From assembly GCF_018403225.1 (NCBI RefSeq), contig NZ_BOSG01000004.1, positions 438,837 to 502,836 of the forward strand: DNA of 64,000 nucleotides, given 5' to 3'. Source of the stretch: Paenibacillus sp. J23TS9. Its GTDB lineage: Bacteria; Bacillota; Bacilli; Paenibacillales; Paenibacillaceae. Below are positions 32,768-42,500 of this stretch, piece by piece. The notes beneath the pieces were generated by a model. It worked only from the letters and a program-made list of their open reading frames with translations, was not told the DNA's origin and ran no database searches. Each line of letters starts with the position of its first letter. The first letter of the stretch is position 1. The position numbers and the translations under genes were made by a program.

Positions 32768-34321
32768 CTAGCCCCGCAGTTGTGGAGTGCTCTTGAACTT
32801 CTTGTTTCCTACGCCTAAATGACTGCTGGGTGGATTAAAGGTGATATCACTAAAGGTACCTACGTACTGAATAATGTCACCTGATTCATCTTTTACCGCA
32901 TTAATGGTTAATAGCTCTAAATATTCCTCGCCATTCTTTCTGCGGTTCCAAATTTCCCCCTGCCAGCTTCCCTGCTCTTTGATTTCAGCCCACATGCTGC
33001 TGTAGAAATCAGTGGATTGACGGCCGGATTTCAGCACACTCGGATTTTTGCCGATCACTTCTTCCTCCGTATATCCCGTCAGCTTTGTGAATGCAGGATT
33101 GACGGCATTAATTCTTCCTCTCAGGTCTGTAACCAGAATCCCTTGACCGGTAGAGTTAAATACCTCGGAGGATACCGCTAATTTATCCTGAAAATACATC
33201 CACACAACGATAACCAGACTGGCAAGCGCTACCTGCGATAATGCCATAAATCCAATGGAATACTGGCCGGTAACCGAGTGGATAAAGGAGAGCATCAGCG
33301 GCGGGAAGAATCCGCCCAATCCGCCCATCATGGACACAATCCCGTTCGCAATGCCGGCTTGCTTGTTGAAATAGAAAGGCACGAGCTTGAAGATGATCCC
33401 GTTCCCAAGTCCGGCGCAAACCGCGATGGTTAAGCATCCGACTGTGTACAAGCCGATAGATGGTGAAAAAGCCAGCAGAATGGCTGCAATCGTAAGACCG
33501 ATAAATACACCCATTAACAAGAACAGCGGTTTGAACTTATCCGCCAGCCAGCCGCCAACCGGGCGCAAGAAAGTTGCCACCACGATAAAGCCGGCCGTCC
33601 GCATGCCCGCATCTACCTTTGCAAGTTCAAAATTCGTCACCAAAAAGTTTGGCAGGTATACCGTAAAGGCTACAAATGAACCGAACGTGATGAAATAGAA
33701 CAGAGAGAAAAACCACAGCTTTTCATTGGTATAGACTCCCTTGATTTGTTCCATCAGAGGCGTCTTAACCTTCGTTTCTTTGCGGTCGCCCAGGAATACG
33801 TTCAATACGGCGAAAATAAGCAGCAGAATCAAATATAGCTGAACGGTTCTGGACCATCCGATTTGGGTAGCAATAACAGGTGCAGCGAACGTAGTGATTG
33901 CCGTACCGACATTGCCCATCCCATAGATCCCGTTCACAAGCCCCAGCTTTTCTTTTGAATAATATTTTGGAAGAGAAGTCACACCAACGGAGAACACGGC
34001 GCCTCCGACTCCGAGGAACAAGCCTCCGATGACAAGAGACGTAAAGGATGATGCCGTACTGATAAAATAAACCGGAAACAGCAGCAGTATAAAGCTGGCT
34101 ATAAAAACAATCCGTGCGCCAACCACGTTGGCGTAATACCCTAGCGGCAAACGCAGAACCGAGCCCAGTACAACCGGAATCGCAGTCAGGATCGCGAGCC
34201 GATCCGCCGGGATGGAAATGTCTTCCCGAATAAACGGCAGCAGCGCGGAGATGATGACCCATACCATAAAGCCAAGCACCAAATTCATTGTTTGCAGCGG
34301 CAGCTGCATTTTTTTGATCAT
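32768..34321 (-). CDS. narK: NarK-type nitrate/nitrite transporter with a C-terminal PAS domain
   Basis: 517 residues. Residues 1-380 are a 12-helix MFS transporter of the nitrate/nitrite porter group, with GMGNVGTAITTF and GLGNGIIFKLVPFYF as the two nitrate-signature-like loops and conserved Arg in SVLRLPLGYY. After the last helix a complete PAS/PAC domain follows (about 388-495: GILVTDLRGRINAVNPAF, GYTEEEVIGKNP, WNRRKNGEEY, DIIQYVGTFSDIT) with a 20-residue tail. Such a sensor domain is not part of ordinary NarK. ATG 34321 follows AAGGTGA; a longer frame from 34393 runs through the FNR box. Operon with moaA and ywiC. Confidence 0.9.
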   Translation of the reverse strand: MIKKMQLPLQTMNLVLGFMVWVIISALLPFIREDISIPADRLAILTAIPVVLGSVLRLPLGYYANVVGARIVFIASFILLLFPVYFISTASSFTSLVIGGLFLGVGGAVFSVGVTSLPKYYSKEKLGLVNGIYGMGNVGTAITTFAAPVIATQIGWSRTVQLYLILLLIFAVLNVFLGDRKETKVKTPLMEQIKGVYTNEKLWFFSLFYFITFGSFVAFTVYLPNFLVTNFELAKVDAGMRTAGFIVVATFLRPVGGWLADKFKPLFLLMGVFIGLTIAAILLAFSPSIGLYTVGCLTIAVCAGLGNGIIFKLVPFYFNKQAGIANGIVSMMGGLGGFFPPLMLSFIHSVTGQYSIGFMALSQVALASLVIVVWMYFQDKLAVSSEVFNSTGQGILVTDLRGRINAVNPAFTKLTGYTEEEVIGKNPSVLKSGRQSTDFYSSMWAEIKEQGSWQGEIWNRRKNGEEYLELLTINAVKDESGDIIQYVGTFSDITFNPPSSHLGVGNKKFKSTPQLRG

Positions 34322-34382
34322 TCCAATCACCTTTTCTGAACGTAATGAATGGCAGTTTTGTTGATCCCCATCTCCTATTGTA

Positions 34383-34398
34383 AGTGACATCATTCACA
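34383..34398 (-). promoter_or_regulatory. FNR box of narK
   Basis: On the minus strand TGTGA-ATGATG-TCACT (34398 to 34383) matches the Bacillus FNR consensus TGTGA-N6-TCACT exactly. Its centre is about 70 bases upstream of the narK start, which fits activation from near -41.5 with a short untranslated leader. Confidence 0.75.
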
Positions 34399-34405
34399 AA
34401 GATAA

Positions 34406-34443
34406 TAGGGAAGTTCCCTGAACCTCGTCAGGGAACTTCCCTA
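34406..34443. terminator. nreC terminator hairpin containing two NreC-box-like palindromes
   Basis: TAGGGAAGTTCCCTGA (34406-34421) and TCAGGGAACTTCCCTA (34428-34443) are a perfect 16 bp inverted repeat with a six-base loop. Each arm is itself a palindrome: AGGGAAGTTCCCT (34407-34419) and AGGGAACTTCCCT (34430-34442), close to the NreC site TAGGG-N4-CCCTA known from Staphylococcus carnosus. It lies after nreC and 8-60 bases upstream of the FNR box of narK. No clear T-run follows on the minus strand (TATTATC), so the operator reading may be the main one. Confidence 0.6.
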
Positions 34444-34466
34444 TATCAAGCAGCAGGGACCTCTTC

Positions 34467-34482
34467 TATCCCTTAAGGGATA
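34467..34482. repeat. 16 bp perfect palindrome directly after the nreC stop
   Basis: TATCCCTTAAGGGATA is a perfect palindrome without a loop, next to the TAG stop of nreC. It may be a binding site of a dimeric regulator or part of the same control region as the double NreC-like repeat. Confidence 0.55.
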
Positions 34483-35130
34483 CTAGAAATCCAGCAGTTT
34501 TTTCTTTAGCGCGTATTCCACCAGCTCCGGGCGGCTCTTCAGATTCAGCTTTTCCATAATCTTGGCCTTGTGAGCTTCTACCGTCTTAACCGATACAAAC
34601 AGCTTTTCCGCGATTTCCTTGTTGCCATAGCCCTTGGCAATCAAGGGCAGGATCTCAACCTCACGTTTGGACAAGCTGTTAAACGGATCATTGTCCGCGC
34701 TCTCGCTGTCCTTTTTGATAAATTCCCTTACAAGCGAGGTCGCCATCTGTGGATGGATATAGGTACCTCCCTTATGTACCATACGGATGGCTGAGACCAG
34801 CTCTTCATCGGGCGCATTTTTGAGCACATAACCGGAAGCCCCATTTTTAAGCACATGAAACAGGTAATCATCATCATCGTACATCGTTAATATCAGTATT
34901 TTTGTTCCCGGAAAATCACTGCTGATCTTACCGGTGGCAATCAGGCCGCTTTCGCCAGGAGGCATACTGAGATCCATCAGCAGCACATCGGGTTGATGCT
35001 TCGCCACCATCATGTAAGCCTCAATGCCGTCGGCCGCCGTCGCGACGACCTCCATATCCTCCTGATAGTTCAGGATCATGGAGAAGCCGCTCCGGACCAC
35101 CGCATGATCATCTGCTATGACAATTTTCAT
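34483..35130 (-). CDS. nreC: Nitrate/oxygen response regulator NreC (LuxR family)
   Basis: A 215-residue response regulator. The receiver domain has the acidic pair in [10 protein letters not shown] and the phosphoacceptor Asp53 ([11 protein letters not shown]), the same position as in Staphylococcus NreC. The C-terminal LuxR helix-turn-helix is [20 protein letters not shown], then [19 protein letters not shown]. It should activate narG and narK. Its ATG overlaps the nreB stop by four bases. Confidence 0.95.
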   Translation of the reverse strand: MKIVIADDHAVVRSGFSMILNYQEDMEVVATAADGIEAYMMVAKHQPDVLLMDLSMPPGESGLIATGKISSDFPGTKILILTMYDDDDYLFHVLKNGASGYVLKNAPDEELVSAIRMVHKGGTYIHPQMATSLVREFIKKDSESADNDPFNSLSKREVEILPLIAKGYGNKEIAEKLFVSVKTVEAHKAKIMEKLNLKSRPELVEYALKKKLLDF

Positions 35131-36206
35131 CGTACATCGGCCTCCCTCTTGTTATCCTGTGATAATGGAATGCGGAGCTCCACCGTTGTCCCCTCGCCGG
35201 GAGCGGAATTCAGCATAAACTGGCCGTCGACAAGCTCGGCGCGCTCACGCATTCCGTATAGGCCGAGACCGGTGCCTTTGGCTTCGTTGTAATTCATGTT
35301 AAAACCGGCCCCGTCATCCTTGACGGTCAGCTGAAGACTGCCGTTCTCTTCGCATAACCGGACATGTACCTCATCCGTGCCCGAATACTTCAGCGCATTC
35401 AGCACGGCTTCCTGGCACACGCGGTATACCACGGTTTCGATCTCGCTGCCATATCTGGCTGCAGACAGTTCTGCGGAGAAATCCACCAGGAGCCCGTAGT
35501 TTTTCCCGATCCATTTAAAATGTGAGCGAAACGCAGCCTCAAGTCCCAAATCATCTAATGAGGATGGCCGAAGCTCAACCGACAAATGACGGATATCATC
35601 GAGCAGCCGGGTCAAGGAGACCTCGGTCTGCTGCAGCTTCCTCATTACGTCTTCTTCTACATTCATATACTTAATGACGCGCAGATCAACAAGCGAGCTA
35701 AGCAGCTCCTGGGCCACACTGTCATGAAGCTCCCGGGATATTCGCTTTCGCTCATCCTCCTGCGCTTTTATAACGTATTTAAGCAAATTCGAGCGCTGAA
35801 GCATCTCCTGCGTCTTCTGCTGCTTCGTCAGATCCAGAAGCATCAACACCCGAATGCCCCGGTCCTCATCAATGGTATGATAGCTGGCTGCATAAGGAAC
35901 AACCCCTTCGCCGCGAGTCTTGAGATAAACCTGAAACGAGGAAAAGTCCCCCTTCGGATAGTCCAAATAACATTTGGAGCAGGCCATCTGATCCTTTTCA
36001 TCCGTGTAGCCCTTACAGGTTTGACAGAAGGAATCATCCACGCCGGCATGCATCCGCTCGATCACTTCGATGTCAAGAATGTCCTCCGCCGCCGGATTCA
36101 TGGCGACCACACTGCCCTTTTCATCGATAAAAAAGATAGCTTCCATGCTGTTTACATACATTTTTCTGAGCAGATCGCTTAATTGCTCATCCGTCATTTG
36201 AATCAA
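35127..36206 (-). CDS. nreB: Oxygen-sensing histidine kinase NreB
   Basis: A 359-residue cytoplasmic kinase. The N-terminal PAS domain carries four Cys (C61, C64, C76, C79; C-x2-C-x11-C-x2-C), the same spacing that binds the oxygen-labile [4Fe-4S] cluster in staphylococcal NreB. The kinase part has the HisKA_3 histidine in [17 protein letters not shown] (H161) and the HATPase boxes ([25 protein letters not shown]). Without oxygen it phosphorylates itself and NreC. Overlaps nreA and nreC by four bases each. Confidence 0.96.
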   Translation of the reverse strand: MIQMTDEQLSDLLRKMYVNSMEAIFFIDEKGSVVAMNPAAEDILDIEVIERMHAGVDDSFCQTCKGYTDEKDQMACSKCYLDYPKGDFSSFQVYLKTRGEGVVPYAASYHTIDEDRGIRVLMLLDLTKQQKTQEMLQRSNLLKYVIKAQEDERKRISRELHDSVAQELLSSLVDLRVIKYMNVEEDVMRKLQQTEVSLTRLLDDIRHLSVELRPSSLDDLGLEAAFRSHFKWIGKNYGLLVDFSAELSAARYGSEIETVVYRVCQEAVLNALKYSGTDEVHVRLCEENGSLQLTVKDDGAGFNMNYNEAKGTGLGLYGMRERAELVDGQFMLNSAPGEGTTVELRIPLSQDNKREADVR

Positions 36207-36667
36207 GGCTGCGACACCTCCTTGGCGTAAAAAGCCCCAAAAGCTGTTCCGAGCCCATCTTGAAATATGTCAAAGGAAGCTTTATTCAACCGATTTTCCT
36301 CGCGGTATCCTACGAGCAGAACTCCCATAACACGACTACCATCCCACAGCGGCACAGCTCCAAGGCTTTTTAGCTGCTCCGCAACAATGATGGGGTAATT
36401 AAACAAATCCCGCGATTCAATATCCGTGTCCACATTTTGAATAAGCATCGGCTTACCCGTCTTAAATACAATCCCTGCGATTCCTTTCCCGGAATGGAGA
36501 ACAATACGCTTGTAACGTTCATTGATATTTCCAGAAGCAAACTGCCAGGTTAATACGAATCGGTCCTCAGCCGGCTGCACCAATGCCATGGACACGAAGT
36601 CGAATTGAAACCGGTCCCGGAGCTCGTCAATTTCCTCTTGGTAATGAAAGATCGGCTGATTCATCAT
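36203..36667 (-). CDS. nreA: Nitrate receptor NreA (GAF domain)
   Basis: A 154-residue single GAF-domain protein (SMALVQPAEDRFVLTWQFAS, SGKGIAGIVFKTGKPMLI, LGAVPLWDGSRVMGVLLVGY). In staphylococci NreA binds nitrate and restrains NreB when nitrate is absent. Length and placement directly before nreB fit. GGAG lies about eight bases upstream of ATG 36667. It follows narI after 49 bases that include a small hairpin (GAAGGC/GCCTTC, about 36694-36712), so nre expression probably depends in part on the nar transcript. Confidence 0.92.
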   Translation of the reverse strand: MMNQPIFHYQEEIDELRDRFQFDFVSMALVQPAEDRFVLTWQFASGNINERYKRIVLHSGKGIAGIVFKTGKPMLIQNVDTDIESRDLFNYPIIVAEQLKSLGAVPLWDGSRVMGVLLVGYREENRLNKASFDIFQDGLGTAFGAFYAKEVSQP

Positions 36668-36716
36668 AGCGATAACTCCTCTGACGTAGAAAAGAAGGCT
36701 GTTCGCCTTCTCTCAT

Positions 36717-37409
36717 CTACGATTCATATTTGCGGTGCTTTCTATACAGGATATATCTTCTGCCTGCATAATTCAACGGAACGCTCCACACATGCACCAG
36801 GCGGGTAAACGGCCACAGAGCGAAAATACCAAAACCCGCAAGCATATGAATTTTAAAAGACATCGGTACATTCTCCATCAGTGAAGCATCAGGCCGTAAA
36901 ATAAACAGATCCCGGAACCAGACTGAAATGCTTTCCCGGTAATTGAAATCCGGCTGGATCGCATTGGAAACCAGCGTACTGTACATCCCCATGAATACAA
37001 TAAACAGCAGAAGAACATTGACGATCATATCGGATGCGGTGCTGAGCTGGCGGACATTTTTAATCGTAAATCTACGGGAGGTGAGCAAAATCATACCCGC
37101 CAGCGTTAAGAAGCCGAACGCACTTCCGATATATACCGCCCCGATGTGATACATATGGTCACTGACCCCTACCGCCTCCATCCAGGATTCGGGAATGCCA
37201 AGGCCTGCCACATGACCGCCGATGACCGGTATGATGCCCAGATGGAACATCAGGCTGCCCAGCTTAAGCTTCTTTTTCTCAATAAACTCGCTGGATTTTG
37301 CCGTCCAGTTGAATTGATCTGTGCGGTAGCGGTATATATGGCCGACTATGAAGACAGCAACACAAACGTAGGGAAAGATGACCCACAGAAACTGATCAAT
37401 CATGCTCAT
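36717..37409 (-). CDS. narI: Respiratory nitrate reductase gamma subunit (cytochrome b)
   Basis: A 230-residue membrane protein with five helices, the b-type cytochrome that oxidises menaquinol and passes electrons to NarH. Probable haem-ligand His residues are in FIVGHIYRYR, FHLGIIPVIGGHVAG and KIHMLAGFG, FTRLVHVWS, as in the NarI family. The start overlaps the end of narJ and has GGAGG nine bases upstream. Confidence 0.97.
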   Translation of the reverse strand: MSMIDQFLWVIFPYVCVAVFIVGHIYRYRTDQFNWTAKSSEFIEKKKLKLGSLMFHLGIIPVIGGHVAGLGIPESWMEAVGVSDHMYHIGAVYIGSAFGFLTLAGMILLTSRRFTIKNVRQLSTASDMIVNVLLLFIVFMGMYSTLVSNAIQPDFNYRESISVWFRDLFILRPDASLMENVPMSFKIHMLAGFGIFALWPFTRLVHVWSVPLNYAGRRYILYRKHRKYES

Positions 37410-37974
37410 GCGCGGCAGCCTCCTGAATGATGCATGCTTTGAACGTCTCGCGGAGACCTTGAATGAGATGAAAATAAGGGCTTTTAAACTTTTCCAAAGC
37501 TTTCAGAAGATGATAGGTTCCGTCCTCCATGACCGCAATCATCAATTCCAGGCTTTCCGCTGCTTCTTTCTCATGTCCCCGCCACTGGGCAGCATACAAA
37601 AATTCACACATGAGGGGCAGGTAATCAGAGAGCTCCGAGCTCATGATATCCAGGCCGAACAGCTGATACGTCTCTTTAAGTCTGGCAAGCATCTGCCCAC
37701 GTTCCCTGCCCTCCTCGAATTTAGAATATGTCATATATAAAGTAGACTTCTTCTGAAAATCAAAGGTCTGGACATACAGCTCCTCAATTTGTTCCATGCT
37801 GTATTCATGCATGAGTTCCCAGTAGGTTCGAATCGATGCATAGGCAGGATGGGAGGAGTCCAGCGACTCCTCCATGACTGACGGATGAAAATCCAGCTTT
37901 TCCGGATAGGTGAGCATCTGGGCAAAAAATCCGAACACATCTTTATATTCATGCAGCTTTCCGAAATTAATCAC
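37396..37974 (-). CDS. narJ: Nitrate reductase assembly chaperone
   Basis: A 192-residue helical cytoplasmic chaperone of the NarJ/TorD group, needed to insert the molybdenum cofactor and iron-sulfur clusters into NarG. Visible family stretches: YKDVFGFFAQMLTYPE, ELYVQTFDFQKKSTLYMTYS, LSDYLPLMCEFLY. The start is taken as the GTG at 37974 that overlaps the narH stop and has GGGGGGA upstream; a longer frame through narH is a shadow. Confidence 0.94.
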   Translation of the reverse strand: MINFGKLHEYKDVFGFFAQMLTYPEKLDFHPSVMEESLDSSHPAYASIRTYWELMHEYSMEQIEELYVQTFDFQKKSTLYMTYSKFEEGRERGQMLARLKETYQLFGLDIMSSELSDYLPLMCEFLYAAQWRGHEKEAAESLELMIAVMEDGTYHLLKALEKFKSPYFHLIQGLRETFKACIIQEAAAHEHD

Positions 37975-39502
37975 GCCAGATCCCCCCATAGAAGTTTTCT
38001 TCGTACAGTTCTTTGCCGCTCTTGCCCTGCGGGCTTGCCGGCCCACAGCCGCTGCAGCTTGACCCGAAGCCTTCCGAGCCTTGGGAACGGTAAACATCCA
38101 TATGGCTTTCTTTATGTGAAGTAGGGACCACAAACCGGTCGTCGTATTTCGCAATCGCGAGAAGCCGGTACATCTGTTTCATTTGATGGGTGGTCAGACC
38201 GACCCGCGCGAGCCGCGACTCATCAAATTCTGTACCTGATGACTCGGCACGCATATAAGAGCGCATCATGGCCATTTTTTGCAGGGCTTCCTTCACGGTA
38301 ACGGTATCACCTGCCGTCAGCAGATTCGCCAAGTACTGGATCGGGGTGCGCATCTCTTCAATAGCCGGGAAAATCATGTCCGGGTTCTCGATCGAATCCC
38401 GGCCCTCAAAGTAGTTCATGATCGGACTGAGCGGCGGAACATACCATACCATGGGCAAAGTCCGGTACTCGGGGTGGAGCGGGAAGGCAAGCTTGTATTC
38501 GATGGCCAGTTTATATACCGGCGAATTTTGAGCTGCCTCAATCCATTCCTCCGTCAGACCGTCCTTGCGGGCCTGTTCAATAACCGCTGGATCATTTGGA
38601 TCTAGGAACAAGCTGCACTGCGCCTCATATAAATCCTTTTCATCCGGTGTGGATGCAGCTTCCTGCACCCGGTCAGCATCATACAGCATAACGCCTAAAT
38701 ACCGGATGCGGCCCGTGCAGGTTTCTGAACATACCGTTGGCAGTCCTGCCTCAATTCTGGGGAAACAGAAGGTACATTTCTCGGCCTTGTTCGTTTTCCA
38801 GTTGAAATATACCTTTTTGTAAGGGCAGCCTGTCATACAATACCGCCAGCCGCGGCAGGCCTCCTGGTCCACCAGTACAATGCCGTCCTCGTCCCGCTTA
38901 TACATGGCTCCGGAAGGACATGATGCCACGCAGCTAGGATTAAGGCAGTGCTCGCACAGGCGGGGCAGGTACATCATGAATGCCTGTTCGAAGTTAAACT
39001 GAATTTCTTCTTCGATCTTCTCTATATTAGGATCCTTGGGTCCGGTCACATGCGCGCCAGCCAGATCATCTTCCCAGTTCGGTCCCCATTCCAGATTCAT
39101 CTTGTCACCGGTCACGGCAGAATGTGGACGGGCGACCGGCTGATGCTTCTTCTCCCCGGAATTCGTCAGATGTTCATAGTTATATGTCCATGGCTCATAG
39201 TAATCTTTCATTTCAGGCATATCGGGATTGTAAAAGATTTTGCCGAGCGCGATTTTGGACAGCCTGCTGCCGGATTTCAGCTGCAGCTTACCCTTTTTCA
39301 GCATCCAGCCTCCCTTGTACTTCTCCTGATCCTCCCACCGGACGGGATAGCCGATGCCCGGTTTCGTTTCTACGTTATTGAACCACATATATTCAGCCCC
39401 CGGACGGTTCGTCCAGGTGCTCTTGCAGGTCACGCTGCAGGTGTGGCAGCCAATGCATTTATCCAGATTCATGACCATGGCGACTTGTGCTTTAATCTTC
39501 AA
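37967..39502 (-). CDS. narH: Respiratory nitrate reductase beta subunit (iron-sulfur)
   Basis: A 511-residue subunit carrying four iron-sulfur centres between NarI and NarG. The cysteine groups are CIGCHTCSVTCK, CEHCLNPSCVASCP, CRGWRYCMTGCP (Trp in place of one Cys, the [3Fe-4S] site) and CTFCFPRIEAG followed by CSETC. The start is a TTG at 39502 inside the end of narG with GAGGTGG six bases upstream; the overlap couples translation. Confidence 0.98.
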   Translation of the reverse strand: MKIKAQVAMVMNLDKCIGCHTCSVTCKSTWTNRPGAEYMWFNNVETKPGIGYPVRWEDQEKYKGGWMLKKGKLQLKSGSRLSKIALGKIFYNPDMPEMKDYYEPWTYNYEHLTNSGEKKHQPVARPHSAVTGDKMNLEWGPNWEDDLAGAHVTGPKDPNIEKIEEEIQFNFEQAFMMYLPRLCEHCLNPSCVASCPSGAMYKRDEDGIVLVDQEACRGWRYCMTGCPYKKVYFNWKTNKAEKCTFCFPRIEAGLPTVCSETCTGRIRYLGVMLYDADRVQEAASTPDEKDLYEAQCSLFLDPNDPAVIEQARKDGLTEEWIEAAQNSPVYKLAIEYKLAFPLHPEYRTLPMVWYVPPLSPIMNYFEGRDSIENPDMIFPAIEEMRTPIQYLANLLTAGDTVTVKEALQKMAMMRSYMRAESSGTEFDESRLARVGLTTHQMKQMYRLLAIAKYDDRFVVPTSHKESHMDVYRSQGSEGFGSSCSGCGPASPQGKSGKELYEENFYGGIWRD

Positions 39503-42500
39503 GCCAATCCACCTCTTTCATTTTGCGGACAGCCACGTACACATCCCGTTGATTTCCGATCGGTCCATAGTAGTTAAACCCATAGCTAAGCTGAGCATAT
39601 CCCCCGACCATCTGGGTCGGTTTTACATGTATTCTCGTCGGCGCATTGTGGCTGCCGCCGCGATCCTTCGTGATCTCGGAGCCCGGAACATTGATATGCT
39701 TATCTTGAGCATGGTACATATACATCGTCCCTTTAGGCATCCGGTGGCTGACAACAGCCCGGGCGGTAACAACGCCATTGCGGTTGTATACTTCCAGCCA
39801 GTCGTTGTCCTGAATATCGTTCGCCGCCGCGTCATCATTGTTCAGCCATACAGTCGGACCACCGCGGAACAACGTCAGCATGTGCAGATTATCCTGGTAG
39901 GTGCTGTGGATGTTCCACTTGCCGTGCGGCGTCAGGTAACGGAGCACAAGCGTATCCTTGCCCCCGGTAATCTGCTTGTCGCGTGGACCGAACACCATGG
40001 GCGGAAGCGTTGGTTTATATACCGGAAGTGCTTCCCCGAACTGCAGGAAAATTTCATGATCGATATAAAAATGCTGTCTGCCGGTCAGTGTGCGGAAAGG
40101 CACCAGACGCTCAATATTCGTCGTGAACGGTGAATATCGTCTTCCCATTTTGTTCGATCCGCTGAATACCGGCGTTGGAATGACTTCACGCGGCTGGGCT
40201 GTAATGCTTTGAAATGTAATGCGCTCAGCTGCGCGGTCTGCAGAGATATCCTTCAATGCAACCCCAGTATCCTGCTCCGCAGATTCCCATGCACGCTGCG
40301 AAACTTTACCATTCGTGGCCGAAGATATATTCAAAATGGCATCTGCCGCATTCCTGGCGGTATGAAGCTTAGGCAGACCATTTTTGATCGTGTCATCATA
40401 ATAGGTGCCGTTCATGCGTTTTAGCTCTTCATACTCCTCGGCAACCGAGAAGCTGACGCCATGCGCCCCCACTTTACCAGTAGCCAGGTTCGGGCCGAGC
40501 GTAACGAATTTGTCGTAGATTTTCGTGTAGTCCCGCTCCACCACCGTCAGGTTGGGCATTGTTTTACCAGGAATGGCTTCAATCTCGCCCTTGCGCCAAT
40601 CCTTTACTTCTCCGTAAGGCTGGGCAATCTCGTTAATAGAGTCATGGGCCAGCGGTGTGGTCACAAGATCTTTGTACACGCCGGGCAGATGTGTTTTAGC
40701 CATTTCCGAGAAGCTCTGGGCAATCGTTCTGTAAATATCCCAGTCCGAGCGTGATTCCCAGAGCGGATCCACTGCCGGATTAAATGGATGCACGAAAGGA
40801 TGCATATCCGTTGAAGATAAATCCGTTTTTTCGTACCAGGTTGCTGCCGGGAGAACCACATCCGCATACATCGGGGTCGATGTCATCCGGAAATCAAGGG
40901 CAACGAGCAGATCCAGCTTGCCTTCTACATCGTCGCGCCAGACCATCTCCTCAGGCTTCTCATCTTCATTCGGTGTGGAGAGAAGACCATCCGATGCTCC
41001 AAGAAGATGCTTCATAAAATACTCCTGCCCCTTGGCGGAGCTCGAAATCAGGTTCGAACGCCATACAAACAGCGACCGCGGGAAGTTCTCCGGCGCATCC
41101 GGATCTTCAGCCGCAAATTGTGTATCCCCTGAGATGATTTGTTCCAGCGTATGCTTCACGATTTCTTCGTTGGTTGTTTTCCCCTGCTGCGCTGCTTCCT
41201 CTGCGAATGTCAGGCTGTTCTTGTTAAACTGCGGATAAGATGGAAGCCAGCCAAGTCTTGCAGCAAGCACGTTATAATCAGCCGGATGCTGGTAACGGAT
41301 ATCACCGCCCGTAGGCGATTTCAGGGAATCGGCACCCATTTCTTCGTATTTCCACTGATCCGTCGCAAAATAGAAGAACGATGTCGCGTTCTGCTGGCGC
41401 GGCGGTCCCTGCCAGTCCTTCGCAAAAGCAACCGTAGACCAGCCTTCGATCGGACGGCATTTTTCCTGTCCCACATAATGCGCCCAACCTCCGCCGTTCA
41501 CCCCTTGTGATGCGGTCAGAATAACCAGATTCAGAATGGAGCGGTAGATCGTATCGCTGTTGAACCAGTGGTTAATCCCCGCACCCATGATGATCATGGA
41601 GCGGCCTCCGGTATCCAGCGAATTTTGTGCAAACTCCCTGGCGATCTGAACCACGACCGATGCTTTCACTCCGGTTATGTTTTCCTGCCAGGCAGGTGTA
41701 TAGAATGAACTCGCATCATCGTATCCGGCTGCTTCAAGCTTACTTCCAGTACGTGCGATTCCATACTGGCTCAGCATCAGATCGTAGACGGTGGCCGCTA
41801 AACGCTGCGTTCCGTCAGAGAGTTGAATCTTTTTTGCAGGGATTTTGCGTTCAAAGGTCCCATTCGCATTGTTATCAAAGAAAGGAAAGCTAATGTTATG
41901 CCACTGCGCCCCCTGCGGCTCCACTGACAGTGCCGGAGCAATAACGGATCCGTCTTCACGTTCAAGGATCAGATTCCATTTCTTATCCTGCTCCCAGCGT
42001 TGACCCATCGTGCCATTCGGAACCGTGATTTCATTCGTCACTTCATCGATAATCACCGGCTTCCACTCGGCATGCTGTGAAGTATCTCCGAGATCACTCG
42101 CCCGCAGAAAGCGCCCTGCCTTATAACCACCCTCATGCTCATCCAGTAGAATGAGGAAAGGCATATCCGTATATTGTTTAGCGTAATTCAGGAACATCGG
42201 CTCCTGACGCTCATGATAAAATTCATTCAAAATGACATGCGTCATCGCCTGGGCAATCGCCGCGTCTGTTCCGGGATTCGGAGCCAGCCAGTTGTCTGCA
42301 AACTTGACGTTCTCTGCATAGTCCGGCGCGACCGATACCACCTTGGTGCCTTTGTAACGCACTTCGGTCATGAAGTGGGCATCCGGCGTCCGGGTTAAAG
42401 GTACATTGGAGCCCCACATGATCAGATAACCGGCATTGTACCAATCGCTTGATTCCGGCACATCCGTTTGCTCTCCCCAGATTTGTGGAGATGCAGGCGG

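Noticed and set aside
39354..40133. Plus-strand frame of 259 residues opposite narH/narG
   Set aside because: Antisense shadow crossing the boundary of two clear genes.
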